Below are positions 24,206 to 32,045 of a stretch of DNA of 64,000 bases, one piece after another (the first letter of the stretch is position 1; every line of letters begins with the position of its first letter). The notes beneath the pieces were generated by a model. That model ran no database searches. It saw only the letters and a program-made list of their open reading frames with translations, and was not told where the DNA came from. Location: assembly GCA_002898535.1 (NCBI GenBank), contig BEHN01000006.1, positions 1-64,000 of the forward strand. Reading direction: 5' to 3'. The DNA is from a bacterium HR11. Its GTDB lineage: Bacteria; Acidobacteriota; HRBIN11. The translations under genes and the position numbers were made by a program.

Positions 24206-24425
24206 CAGCAGAGCGGTCGACCCCGTGAGAATGGCGACGGATCGACCTTCTCCATCGCCCGGAAAGTACGATGTTTCAAGCCCGGCGAGTAGCGAATGGC
24301 GAACGGCGCGTCCGGCATGGCCTCTTTGCCGTTCACCACTCGTCACCGGCTTGAAAAATCGTCCTTCTCGAGGGGTCGGCCGGGCTGAGTCTCCGGGGAT
24401 CCTCAGGGGACCAACCGCTCTGCTA
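24206..24425. mobile_element. Inverted-repeat element E4 (diverged)
   Basis: The left end CAGCAGAGCGGTCG starts at 24206, with an A-type arm (CCGTGAGAATGGCGACGG, GTACGATGTTTCAAGC). The right arm is GCTTGAAAAATCGTCC...GAGGGGTCGG, ending ACCAACCGCTCTGCTA at 24425. The core has ATTCGCC/GCGAATG heptamers instead of GGCAGAT units. It lies between glycerate kinase and the Omp85 gene. Confidence 0.75.
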
Positions 24426-24459
24426 CGAATCCTGGGACCCGATGGCCGGCACCCGGGAC

Positions 24460-25809
24460 CTACGTTTTTTCACTGCCCACGATCAGGACGAGCAGGTCCA
24501 TCACGTTCGTGTAGGTCGGTCCGGTCTTCAGGAGGCCCCCGACCTGTGCCAGGTAGTGATACGTGTCGTTGTCGGCCAGAAAAGGCTCGGGATGAATCCC
24601 CGCCCGCCGGGCCCGGTGGACGCGCCAGGGGTCGACGAGCCCGCCGGCGGCGTCCGTCGGGCCGTCGGTCCCGTCGGTCCCGGCGCTCAAGAATACGACA
24701 GCCTCGTCTTCTTGCAGAAGGGCCCCCACGCGGGTCGCCAGCTCTTGGTTGCGGCCGCCCCGACCCGAGCCCCGCACCTGGACGGTCGTCTCGCCGCCCA
24801 TCAGGACGCAGGCCGGCGGTCGGACGGGCTGGCCATACGTCTGCACCTGGCGGGCCACGGCCCGGACCCATCGGGCGACCTCGATGACGGAACCCTCGAG
24901 GAAGCTCGTCAGGACCGTCACGTGGTAGCCCCGGTCCCGGGCCGCCCGGGCCGCCGCTTGGAGGGCCGTCTGATTGTCCGCCACGATCCACACATGAGAA
25001 CGGGCGAACAGGGGGTCGCCCGGCTTGGGCGTCTCGGGCCGCCGCCCGGCCTGACCCTCCGTCAGGTACGTCCGCACGGTGTCCGGGATGCAGTCCCAGA
25101 CCTGAAGACGTCGGAGGACCTCGACGGCGTCCGCATACGTAGAGGGGTCCGGCACGGTCGGACCCGACCCGATGACGGTCAGGTCGTTCCCCACGACGTC
25201 GCTGACGACGAGCGTCCACACGGGCACCGACGGCGGGACCCACCGCAGGAGCTGGCCGCCCTTGACGCGGGACAGGTGCTTGCGGACGGCGTTCATTTCG
25301 TGAATCGTCGCCCCCGCCCGCAGGAGACGGTCCGTCACGACCTGCACGTCCGCCAGGGTCACGCCCTCGACGGGAAGCTCCAGGAGGGCCGAGGCCCCGC
25401 CGCTGAGGAGGACGAACACGCCGTCGCCGGTCTGAACGGCGGCCAACTGTCGACGGATGGCCTCAGCCGCCGCCAGGGAGCGGTCGTCCGGGATGGGATG
25501 CCCCGCTTCCAAGACCTGAATCCGTCGAAGGTCGACGCCGTGGCCCTCCTTCGTGACGACGACGCCCCCGGCGATACGGTCGCCCAGGACCGCCTCCAGG
25601 GCCTGGGCCATCCGGGCCGACGCCTTCCCGGCCCCGACGACCCACACCCGTCCAGGGAGCGGCCACGTCTGGGATCCGACCTGGAGGCCGTCCCGCCGAA
25701 GACTCACCCACCGCGGCAGACAAGTCAGGGGATCGACGGCCTGCACGGCCGCCTGAAAGCAACGGACGGCGTCTCGCCGCCAGCGTTCGATCAAAGCCCT
25801 TCGGACCAT
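24460..25809 (-). CDS. Glycerate 2-kinase (GckA/MOFRL family)
   Basis: This 449-residue protein has the two-domain GckA/TtuD architecture. The N-terminal DUF4147 domain contains WVVGAGKASARMAQALE, VVTKEGHG, LEAGHPIPDDRSL, VLLSGGASALLELP and NAVRKHLSRVKGGQL. The C-terminal MOFRL domain contains LMGGETTVQVRGSGRGGRNQELA and FLSAGTDGTDGPTDAAGG. Family enzymes phosphorylate glycerate at position 2, linking serine-cycle or sugar-acid breakdown to glycolysis. Some older annotations call them hydroxypyruvate reductases. The gene stands alone on the minus strand, with repeat element E4 downstream. Confidence 0.92.
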   Translation of the reverse strand: MVRRALIERWRRDAVRCFQAAVQAVDPLTCLPRWVSLRRDGLQVGSQTWPLPGRVWVVGAGKASARMAQALEAVLGDRIAGGVVVTKEGHGVDLRRIQVLEAGHPIPDDRSLAAAEAIRRQLAAVQTGDGVFVLLSGGASALLELPVEGVTLADVQVVTDRLLRAGATIHEMNAVRKHLSRVKGGQLLRWVPPSVPVWTLVVSDVVGNDLTVIGSGPTVPDPSTYADAVEVLRRLQVWDCIPDTVRTYLTEGQAGRRPETPKPGDPLFARSHVWIVADNQTALQAAARAARDRGYHVTVLTSFLEGSVIEVARWVRAVARQVQTYGQPVRPPACVLMGGETTVQVRGSGRGGRNQELATRVGALLQEDEAVVFLSAGTDGTDGPTDAAGGLVDPWRVHRARRAGIHPEPFLADNDTYHYLAQVGGLLKTGPTYTNVMDLLVLIVGSEKT

Positions 25810-26075
25810 GACCCATCCAGGTGCCGGGGGCCGGCCTCATCCCGCCCCTCGGTTAGCATCTATGAAAGCGCCGGGCGTGTCCAGTCCCGGAGGGTCCGGA
25901 TGAGAACCGACGCCCTCGACCCGGTTCAGCCGGAAACATCGATTCGCCGTCTCGGCGGCAAGAGGATGCCCCATCGGGGAGTCGGGTCAGCTCCCGCAGG
26001 TCCCGGACCTGGCCCCCCCGTCCAGGACGACCAGGACCGAGTAATGCAACAATACGTGGGGGCGTTCCGCCATGG

Positions 26076-26102
26076 TAGGGGCGACCCAGCGGGTCGCTCC
26101 TA
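26076..26102. repeat. REP-like palindrome TAGGGGCGACCC/GGGTCGCTCCTA
   Basis: An almost perfect 12-bp inverted repeat lies at 26076-26102. This type (GTAGGGGCGACCC...) is a familiar dispersed palindrome in several phyla and sits about 0.7 kb from a REP-associated transposase remnant. The rest of 25810-26142 holds no clear gene. Confidence 0.7.
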
Positions 26103-26142
26103 TCATGATGGACATGGACCATCGTCCCTACGCCGGCAACAA

Positions 26143-26274
26143 ATGGGGCGGAAATACCTGCGCGCCCCCGATATCTTCTTTACCATCCTGGAAAAGGGCC
26201 GACGTTATCATGTATTTTTATACGATAAGGAACCCGTCATCGTGGAAGACGTGACGGACAAGCTGGAGGACTGA
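26143..26274 (+). CDS. Short conserved-looking protein upstream of MNT gene
   Basis: A 43-residue frame begins at ATG 26143 (GRKYLRAPDIFFTILEKGRR) and ends DVTDKLED three bases before the MNT start. The sequence looks protein-like, and the MNT gene's GGAGG site lies within its end. I do not recognise the family. It may be the tail of a larger gene truncated on the left, since the different composition here suggests an acquired island. Evidence is limited to spacing and amino-acid composition. Confidence 0.4.
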   Translation: MGRKYLRAPDIFFTILEKGRRYHVFLYDKEPVIVEDVTDKLED

Positions 26275-26277
26275 ACC

Positions 26278-26568
26278 ATGTCCCTTGACCGGTTGTTGAA
26301 AGAGAAACGCTCGGAGATCTTGCGCATCTGCGCCAAATATGGAGCCCACAACGTGCGGGTCTTTGGCTCCGTCGCGCGCGGCGAGGCGGACGAAACGAGC
26401 GACCTGGACTTGATCGTGACCTTCGAGCCGGGACGCACCCTCCTGGACCATGCCGCGCTGGTGCTGGAGCTGGAAAAACGACTCGGATGCCGCGTCGATG
26501 TGATCAGTGAGCGGGGGATGAAGCCGCGGATTCGAGAACGCGTGCTGAAGGAGGCACGCCCCCTATGA
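26278..26568 (+). CDS. MNT-type nucleotidyltransferase (antitoxin-like)
   Basis: This 96-residue protein is a minimal nucleotidyltransferase. VRVFGSVARGEADETSDLDLIV carries the GS...DxD motif, followed by LLDHAALVLELEKRLGCRVD and a C-terminal RIRERVLKEARPL, typical of the MNT partner of DUF86-type HEPN proteins. GGAGG lies 11 bases before the ATG. Its stop overlaps the start of the next frame as ATGA, the normal coupling for these modules. That downstream HEPN gene is reduced to a stub. Codon use is less GC-biased than in neighbouring genes, which suggests transfer. Confidence 0.88.
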   Translation: MSLDRLLKEKRSEILRICAKYGAHNVRVFGSVARGEADETSDLDLIVTFEPGRTLLDHAALVLELEKRLGCRVDVISERGMKPRIRERVLKEARPL

Positions 26569-26603
26569 GAGACCCGGCGGAGCGCCTGAAGGACATTTGC
26601 TAA
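26565..26603 (+). pseudogene. HEPN (DUF86) gene stub
   Basis: The ATGA overlap starts a frame MRDPAERLKDIC followed by a stop. MRDPxERLxDI is the usual beginning of DUF86 HEPN toxins partnered with MNT proteins. Only 12 codons remain, and no continuation is found in other frames before 26622. This points to deletion of the toxin body. Confidence 0.65.
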
Positions 26604-26622
26604 GACGCCTGGAGGGCGGGAA

Positions 26623-26811
26623 ATGCGCTGGATGACCTTTGCGGCGATCCGGGACCGAATCGTGAACAACCCGGGCTTTCAGACGCTGGATGAGGTCCGC
26701 AGGGCCGGCTACCGGATCGTTAAAGAACGCAACGGCGACCGCTATTTCCCCGCCAGACCTGCGGTGGCCCAGCTGGTGAAGGACCGCCTGGTCAAGGCGA
26801 GGAGCGTGTAG
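26623..26811 (+). CDS. Small protein of unknown function
   Basis: This 62-residue frame (MTFAAIRDRIVNNPGFQTLD, then RRAGYRIVKERNGDRYFPAR) ends two bases before the transposase remnant starts. It is basic, without membrane segments or motifs I recognise. It lies in the same accessory island and has a similar codon bias to its neighbours. It could be a genuine small gene or a fragment left by the deletion that removed the HEPN toxin. Confidence 0.4.
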   Translation: MRWMTFAAIRDRIVNNPGFQTLDEVRRAGYRIVKERNGDRYFPARPAVAQLVKDRLVKARSV

Positions 26812-26813
26812 CC

Positions 26814-27200
26814 ATGCCCTACGACCCGGAAAAGCACCATCGGCGCAGTATTCGCCTGAAGGGATACGATTACACGCAGCCAGGGGCGTATTTTGTGACC
26901 ATCGTCACCCAGAACCGCGTGTGTCTGTTCGGCGAGGTCGTCGATGGGACAATGCGGTTGAACGACGCGGGACGGATGGTACAGGCGGTATGGAACGATT
27001 TGCCCCGTTATTATCCGGGCGTTGCCATTGATGCATTCGTCGTCATGCCGAACCACATTCACGGTATCATCATCCTGGTAGGGGCAGGCCCCTGTGCCTG
27101 CCCAAATATAGGCCCCCGTGCCTGCCCAATTGCGGGGCAACCACGGGGGGTTGCCCCTACGGTTTCATTGGGGCAACCACAGGGGGTTGCCCTTGCATTT
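26814..27200 (+). pseudogene. REP-associated tyrosine transposase (RAYT), N-terminal fragment
   Basis: The first 90 or so residues match RAYT/Y1 transposases: IRLKGYDYTQPGAYFVTIVT, FGEVVDGTMRLNDAGRMV, and the metal-binding HUH motif in MPNHIHGIII. After this the frame runs into REP-like palindromes and then, still open, into a helicase fragment. The segment that carries the catalytic tyrosine is gone, so it cannot be an active transposase. RAYTs mobilise REP palindromes, and REP-like sequences lie beside it here (26076 and 27082-27192). Confidence 0.8.
27082..27192. repeat. Cluster of REP-like palindromes
   Basis: Four palindromic units follow one another: GGGCAGG/CCTGCCC (27082-27103), a half unit at 27111-27127, GGGGCAACC/GGTTGCCCC (27134-27157) and GGGGCAACC/GGTTGCCC (27170-27192). 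They are of the widespread GTAGGGGCAGGCCCC type. They join the RAYT fragment to the helicase fragment. Confidence 0.8.
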
Positions 27201-27221
27201 TCAACCGAGGGGGAGGTGTGG

Positions 27222-28070
27222 ATGGGCATTCCCGATCTTGTTGACAACCGCAAATACAAACTGGCTGACGTCTTGCGGAATGTACTGGCCCAGAGCCAGG
27301 GCCCACGGCTGGATGTGGTCACCGCCTATTTCAACCTGAAAGGACTGGAGGTCTTGGAACCGGAAATCTACCGGCTGATCGAACTGCGGTTGCTCCTTGG
27401 CAAGGAACAGGAACAACGCTTCGTGGTAGGGAAGCGGCTCCTGGCCGAACTCGAGGACGCCACGGCACGCGCCGAGGTCACAGCGACCGAAATCCAGCGC
27501 TGGCGGGACTTCCTGGCCCGGGACGCCGTGGCCATCCGGCGGTATGTGAGGACCTTCCTGCACGGCAAAGCCTACATCGTCCACGGCGTGCCCGCCCTGG
27601 GCGCCGTGGGCATCGTCGGCTCTTCCAACTTCACCGGCGGGGGGCTGACCACGAACCGGGAACTCAACGCCGTCCTGAAGCAGTCCTCGGCGGTTCGGGA
27701 GCTACAGGACTGGTTCGAGGCCCACTGGGCGGAAGCCGAGGATTACAAGGCCGAGCTCCTGGCACTTCTTGAAAACTTTACCCGTGTTTACACTCCCTAC
27801 GAAATCTACATCAAGGTTGTCTACGAGGCTCTGCGCGACCAGCTGGATCAGGACCTCGGCGAGAGGGACGCAAAACCCTCGCCCATCGCCCTGGCGGACT
27901 TCCAGCATGACGGCTATCTGGCGGCGAAGGAAATCCTGGAGAACTACGGCGGCGTCCTCATCGCCGATTCCGTGGGGCTGGGCAAGACCTACCTGGCCCT
28001 GCGGCTTTTGGACGATTACGCCTACCGGGAGCGGCAGACGGCCCTCATCGTCTGCCCGGCGGCGATCAAA
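27222..28070 (+). pseudogene. PLD-domain SNF2-type helicase, 3'-truncated
   Basis: From ATG 27222 (GGGGAGG nine bases upstream) the frame encodes a phospholipase-D-like domain. ITS half-motif HGKAYIVHGVP is followed by GIVGSSNFTGGGLTTNRELN. A helicase start follows, with DGYLAAKEILENYGGVLIAD and Walker A SVGLGKTYLAL. Homology stops near 28070, just after LIVCPAAIK (motif Ia). Helicase motifs II-VI are missing. The open frame then continues meaninglessly to 28496, antisense to mobA. PLD-helicase proteins of this kind are common in defence islands and restriction-like systems. It is a remnant. No gene is seen in 28071-28204. Confidence 0.8.
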
Positions 28071-28204
28071 TGTAAGGGTTATCCCGACCGGCCCGACGGC
28101 CCAAGACCGTGGCTCGTCCCTTCGTTACTTCCCGCGATCACCTCCACGTCCCGGATCGGACCGATAATCTTGAACGTCGGCCACTCCCATCCCGGGCCTG
28201 GACT

Positions 28205-28831
28205 TCATCGGGACGGCGTGCGGAGGACGTGGCCCCGTCGGAGCCAGTACCGCCGCCAGAACCGCAGGTCGGCCGGCGTGTCCAGGTCCTGCCACCAGGG
28301 AACGTCCGCCGACGGAAAGGCCGCCGGGTCCAGGGCTTCACATCGGACGGCCGGCCACCACCGCTGGAAGGAGGCCGGCGGCCGGGGCCGCAGGGCCGTC
28401 GGGTGGACCCAGCCGACCGGGATGAACCACCGGCCGACCCGGAACACGTGGGCATCCCACGGGCACGCCGGTCCCCCACAACGTCGGGCGACGTGAGCCA
28501 GGACGTCCGCTGGGAGCCAGGGCACGTCGGCGCTCAGGAACCACGCGTCCCGCCGCCATCGCCGCAGGGCCGCGTCGAGGGCCCGGGCCGGGCCGAGACC
28601 GGCCGCCGGGTCCAACCACTGGGGCCCGGGCCACACGCCAGCGGGCACGGGGCCGCCCAGGAGGACCGGGCGCCAGTCCTGCCAGCGGTCGAAGATCACC
28701 CGCAGGAGGGGCCGCCCGTCGATATGAAGAAACCGTTTATCGACGCCGAGCCGACGGCTTCGGCCGCCGGCCAGGACGAAGACCCCCACGTCTCGGTCGA
28801 CGCCGGCCCCGGGCGGCACGTTACCGGCCAT
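28205..28831 (-). CDS. Molybdenum cofactor guanylyltransferase-like protein (MobA)
   Basis: This 208-residue protein has the nucleotidyltransferase start [19 protein letters not shown], the MobA LAGGxSxRxGxDK motif. [18 protein letters not shown] then corresponds to the metal-binding D-x-P region. MobA attaches GMP to molybdopterin for bis-MGD enzymes. fdhD, a formate dehydrogenase maturation gene, is about 11 kb away in this window, which fits but proves nothing. Its ATG overlaps the end of the HNH gene by 11 bases, so the two are coupled. A related sugar-phosphate or CTP transferase is the alternative. Confidence 0.75.
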   Translation of the reverse strand: MAGNVPPGAGVDRDVGVFVLAGGRSRRLGVDKRFLHIDGRPLLRVIFDRWQDWRPVLLGGPVPAGVWPGPQWLDPAAGLGPARALDAALRRWRRDAWFLSADVPWLPADVLAHVARRCGGPACPWDAHVFRVGRWFIPVGWVHPTALRPRPPASFQRWWPAVRCEALDPAAFPSADVPWWQDLDTPADLRFWRRYWLRRGHVLRTPSR

Positions 28832-29375
28832 GCATTTCCTCGAAGTAGATGTACTTCCGCCATTTCTCGTCCAGCAGGCCCAGCCAGCGAAGGTAGAAGA
28901 AGAGTTGCTTCTTGGGGATCCGACGGGGGTCCAGCCGGAGTTGCAGGCCCGCTTCCTCGGGCAGGCGGTTGGCCTTGTACGTGTTGCAGTCCGGGCAGGC
29001 GATGGCCAGGTTGTCCCACCGGCTGGAACCGCCCCGGGAGCGGGGCACGATGTGGTCCCAGGTGACCTCCTCGGGCCGGAGCGGCCGCTCGCAGTACTGG
29101 CAACGCAGACGGGGATAGTGCTGGAGGAGACGGCGGTAGAAGTAACTCCGCTGGGCATGGTGGGGGACGTACCGCCGCAGGCGGATCACGGACGGCACGG
29201 CATAGGAACGGGACGGCGTCCGGATCTCTCCGGCGCCGACTTCCTCGATGGTCGCCCGTTCCTTCCAGACCAAGACTAAGGCCCGCCGGACGCTGGTCAC
29301 GTGGATGGGTTCATAGGAGAGGTTCAGGACCAGCACGGGCCGCCGCCAGACCGGTTGACGATCGAGGATAGACAC
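28821..29375 (-). CDS. HNH endonuclease
   Basis: This 184-residue protein belongs to a common chromosomal HNH family with an N-terminal [20 protein letters not shown] segment. The zinc-finger pair is CQYCERPL and [10 protein letters not shown], and the catalytic HNH core is [21 protein letters not shown]. These stand-alone HNH proteins are widespread and have no assigned substrate. Tyrosine-rich residues in [12 protein letters not shown] match the family. The gene precedes mobA with an 11-base overlap. Upstream lies inverted-repeat element E5. Confidence 0.9.
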   Translation of the reverse strand: MSILDRQPVWRRPVLVLNLSYEPIHVTSVRRALVLVWKERATIEEVGAGEIRTPSRSYAVPSVIRLRRYVPHHAQRSYFYRRLLQHYPRLRCQYCERPLRPEEVTWDHIVPRSRGGSSRWDNLAIACPDCNTYKANRLPEEAGLQLRLDPRRIPKKQLFFYLRWLGLLDEKWRKYIYFEEMHGR

Positions 29376-29469
29376 GCCTGTCGCCGAGACACTTGGATTT
29401 CCGGCGTCGGGTCCAGGGAGCCGATAGGTTCCAGCCCCCAGACCCCGACGACCCGGCTCTAAGAGTTCC

Positions 29470-29732
29470 TAACAGAGCTTTCGGTTCGTGAGAATGGCGT
29501 CGGAACCACCTTTCCCATCCCCCGGGAAGCACGGTTTTTCAAGCATCCGGCCGATGGGCAGGTCGGCAGATAGGCAGATAGAAGCCGGGTGGGCAAGGAT
29601 CAGCCCCAGGGCTTTTGGGACCATCTGCCCATCTGCCGAACTGCCTATCTGCCAAAGCTTGAAAATCGTCCTCCCCGAAGGGTCGAAAAAGCCGAATTCA
29701 TGCGGGTTTTTACGAACCGAACGACTCTGCTA
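29470..29732. mobile_element. Inverted-repeat element E5
   Basis: It starts TAACAGAGCTTTCGG with an A arm (TTCGTGAGAATGGCGTCGG, GGGAAGCACGGTTTTTCAAGC in separate parts). It ends with a B arm (CTTGAAAATCGTCC, CGAAGGGTCG, ACGAACCGAACGACTCTGCTA). The core is GGCAGAT-type repeats around GAAGCCGGGTGGGCAAGG and its partner ATCTGCCCATCTGCCG. The core is almost identical to E9 and, inverted, to E11. There is no ORF. Confidence 0.85.
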
Positions 29733-29751
29733 ACAAGACCCTCTCCCCCGG

Positions 29752-29912
29752 CCCCTCTCCCGCAGGGAGAGGGGTGTCCTGGTAAGGACTCTAAATACCC
29801 GACCTCATCGATAGCGTTCTATGAAATAGGATGGTGCCCACGGCCGTGTCGGTCAAGTCCTGGGATTCGGGAGTTCGGCCATTCAGCCGTCGGGGATTCG
29901 GGAGTTGGGCCG
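29752..29912. repeat. CCCCTCTCCC/GGGAGAGGGG palindrome and octamer repeat
   Basis: The palindrome CCCCTCTCCC-gca-GGGAGAGGGG lies at 29752-29774. An imperfect 8-bp repeat (TTCGGGAG/TTCGGCCA/TTCAGCC) lies at 29868-29912. The gap 29733-29944 holds no gene. Confidence 0.7.
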
Positions 29913-29944
29913 TTCTATCGTCCTGACGGTATGGTTTGGCAGGC

Positions 29945-29972
29945 TTGACGTTTTGTTTCAGTCAACTATACT
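29945..29972 (+). promoter_or_regulatory. Promoter with palindromic operator candidate for tetR-RND operon
   Basis: TTGACG (29945-29950) and TATACT (29967-29972) are spaced 16 bp, a good sigma-70 promoter. The inverted repeat TTGAC-N11-GTCAA (29945-29949 and 29961-29965) overlaps both boxes. AAGGAG at 29973-29978 lies 24 bases before ATG 30003. A TetR-family regulator encoded immediately downstream makes autorepression here likely. Operator function is inferred from position and symmetry. Confidence 0.65.
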
Positions 29973-30002
29973 AAGGAGTCTAATTCGGGAAGGGGCGGTC
30001 TG

Positions 30003-30746
30003 ATGAATCGAGCCCTGGAGGGGGCGACGATGAAGCTGAGTCGTGCCTTTTTCCGGTTTTGGGTCCAGGAGGACCGGTCCGATGCGGCGGCCGACATCAA
30101 TGAATGGCGCCGGTGGATCCGCAAGTACGCCATCCTGGAAGCGGCCCGTCGGATCTTGAATCGCCATGGGTTGGAGGGCCTGACGGTCGACGCCATCGCC
30201 CGGGAGGCCGGCATCACGAAGGCGACGGTCTATGCCTACTTTACGGGCCGGGACGAACTCCTGTTCGAGACGGTGCGTTACGTCATGAAGCGGTTTCGCT
30301 ATGGCTGGCTCCGGGCCGTCCGGCGGGGTCGGACGACCCGGCAGAAGCTCTTACGGACCTTCAGGTATTACCTCCATCACGTCGAGGTGAATCGTTCCGT
30401 CTTCGAGGTCCTGTATCGGGGCCTGCTCTTTACGACAGAGGCGTCCCGGTCGGCCTGCAAGACGATGATTCACGAGGAACTGAATCGCTACCACGGCCTC
30501 TTGAAAGAGCTCGTCGGGCAGGGTAGCACCGAGGGTTGGCTCCGGCCGGTCCCGCCCGACGAAGCGGCTTTCTTCATTCTCCACGTCCTGCATGGGGCCG
30601 TCATGCGGCGAATTCACGGCGGCGTGGACCTGTCTGTGCGGGATCACGCCCGTATGATTTTGAACTTTTGCCTCCGGGGCCTGATGAATCCATCCGCTCG
30701 TTCAGTCCCCGGCCCTCGCGTGTCGGTCCGGGAGGAACGGCGATGA
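30003..30746 (+). CDS. TetR/AcrR family transcriptional regulator
   Basis: This 247-residue regulator has an N-terminal helix-turn-helix at about residues 45-90: AILEAARRILNRHGLEGLTV, DAIAREAGITKATVYAYFTG and RDELLFETV. A helical ligand-binding domain ends GAVMRRIHGGVDLS. There is a longer than usual N-terminal tail, and ATG 30030 (MKLSRAFFRF) would remove nine residues. Its TGA overlaps the ATG of the first efflux adaptor (ATGA), so regulator and pumps form one operon. It probably represses its own promoter at 29945-29972 until an efflux substrate binds. Confidence 0.9.
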   Translation: MNRALEGATMKLSRAFFRFWVQEDRSDAAADINEWRRWIRKYAILEAARRILNRHGLEGLTVDAIAREAGITKATVYAYFTGRDELLFETVRYVMKRFRYGWLRAVRRGRTTRQKLLRTFRYYLHHVEVNRSVFEVLYRGLLFTTEASRSACKTMIHEELNRYHGLLKELVGQGSTEGWLRPVPPDEAAFFILHVLHGAVMRRIHGGVDLSVRDHARMILNFCLRGLMNPSARSVPGPRVSVREERR

Positions 30747-31966
30747 ACCGATTTCGGATTTCGGGTTGGGGATCGCGAATTGGGAATGGGAACTTGCAGA
30801 CGGAGACATCCCCCAGACCCCATGGGCATCCCCGCAATCCGCAATTTGCAGTCCGCAATTGTATCTTGATTTTCCTACTCATCGGGCTCGTCGGCCTCTG
30901 GGGGTGTAGCCGGGCCGAGCGGTCGGCGCAGGCGACCGATGCGGCCCAGGCGGCGCCCGTCGTCGTCGCCCCGGTCGAGTCCAAGACCGTCGCCGTGGAG
31001 TATCCGACGGTCGGGACCGTAGAGGCTTACTCGACGGTCGTCGTCCGCTCGATGGTCGCCGGGGAGATCAAGGAGGTCCACTTTCGGGAGGGCGATTACG
31101 TCCGCCGGGGCGACCTGCTGTTTACCATCGACCCCGAGCCTTACCGGACGGCCCTGGCCCAGGCGGAGGCGAAGCTGAGTCAGGACCGGGTCCTGGCCCA
31201 GAACGCCGAGCGGGAGGAGGCCCGCTATGCGAATCTCCTCCGGCAGGGGATCGTGACGCAGGAGCAGTACGACCAGGTCCGGTCCAATGCGGAGGCCCTG
31301 CGGGCGGCCGTGCAAGCCGACGAGGCGGCCGTGGCGTACGCCCGGCTTCAGCTCGAGTACTGCTTCATTCGGTCGCCCATCACGGGCCGGGCGGGGGCCC
31401 TCCTGGTCCACGCCGGCAACGTCATCAAGGCCAACGACCGGGACCTGGTCGTCATTCATCAGGTCGAGCCGGTCTACGTGACCTTCACCGTACCCCAGCA
31501 GTACTTGCCGGACATCCAGACGCGTGACGTCCGGGACCCCGTGCCCGTCGTCGTGACCCTGCCGGAGCACCCGGAAAAGCGCTTTGAAGGCCGCCTGGCC
31601 TTTATCGACAACGCCGTCGACCCGGCGACGGGGACGATCCGGCTGAAAGCGCGATTGGAAAATGCGTCCCGGGAGCTCTGGCCGGGCCAGCTCGTCAACG
31701 TCGCCCTGACGCTGAAGGTCCTACGGGACGCCGTCGTCGTGCCGGACCGGGCCGTGCAGGCCGGTCAAGTCGGGACGTACGTGTACGTCGTCCGGCCGGA
31801 CCAGACGGCGGAGCTCCGGCCGATCGTCGTCGCCCATCGTCTGGAGCGGGAGGTCGTCGTCGCTCGGGGGCTTCGGCCCGGCGAGCAGGTCGTCGTCGAC
31901 GGCCAGGTCCGGCTGACGGACGGGGCGAAGGTGCAGGTGCAGAATCGTGAAGGAGTGACGGAGTGA
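30743..31966 (+). CDS. RND efflux periplasmic adaptor lipoprotein 1
   Basis: The adaptor (407 residues) links an RND pump to an outer membrane channel. A hydrophobic stretch ending in lipobox LVGLWGC lies at about residues 42-55. A lipoyl half-motif, AGEIKEVHFREGDYVRRGDL, and a helical hairpin (QAEAKLSQDRVLAQNAEREE) follow. The second lipoyl half is SPITGRAGALLVHAGNVIKA, and beta-barrel strands run to VDGQVRLTDGAKV. It overlaps tetR as ATGA and precedes a pump gene by 79 bp. Oddly, the first 40 or so residues are encoded by heptamer repeats, so the true start may be the in-frame TTG near 30867, close to the signal helix. Confidence 0.88.
   Translation: MNRFRISGWGSRIGNGNLQTETSPRPHGHPRNPQFAVRNCILIFLLIGLVGLWGCSRAERSAQATDAAQAAPVVVAPVESKTVAVEYPTVGTVEAYSTVVVRSMVAGEIKEVHFREGDYVRRGDLLFTIDPEPYRTALAQAEAKLSQDRVLAQNAEREEARYANLLRQGIVTQEQYDQVRSNAEALRAAVQADEAAVAYARLQLEYCFIRSPITGRAGALLVHAGNVIKANDRDLVVIHQVEPVYVTFTVPQQYLPDIQTRDVRDPVPVVVTLPEHPEKRFEGRLAFIDNAVDPATGTIRLKARLENASRELWPGQLVNVALTLKVLRDAVVVPDRAVQAGQVGTYVYVVRPDQTAELRPIVVAHRLEREVVVARGLRPGEQVVVDGQVRLTDGAKVQVQNREGVTE
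30755..30868 (+). repeat. Heptamer-like repeats within the adaptor reading frame
   Basis: GATTTCG/GGTTGGG/GATCGCG/AATTGGG and, later, CCGCAAT/CCGCAAT/TTGCAGT/CCGCAAT units cover most of 30755-30868. They are the same kind as intergenic repeats at 14350-14390. They lie between the ATG coupled to tetR and the lipoprotein signal. Confidence 0.65.
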
Positions 31967-32045
31967 CGACGTAACGGCGTGTACGGAGCGCAAGCCGCAG
32001 GCCCGTCCAGGACCGAGAAGTGAAGGGACGAGCGGAGGGTCGGTC

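Noticed and set aside
24134-24346. 71-residue N-terminal extension of the Omp85 protein
   Set aside because: It runs through the left part of element E4. A GTG with GGAG at 24133 starts directly before a clean signal peptide.
28071-28204. Remainder of the helicase
   Set aside because: The frame stays open but the residues match no helicase motif. The sequence resembles intergenic filler before mobA.
26814-28496. A single novel transposase-helicase fusion protein
   Set aside because: The transposase lacks its catalytic half, the helicase lacks motifs II-VI, REP palindromes separate them, and the helicase part has its own ATG and ribosome site. Two fragments are more likely.
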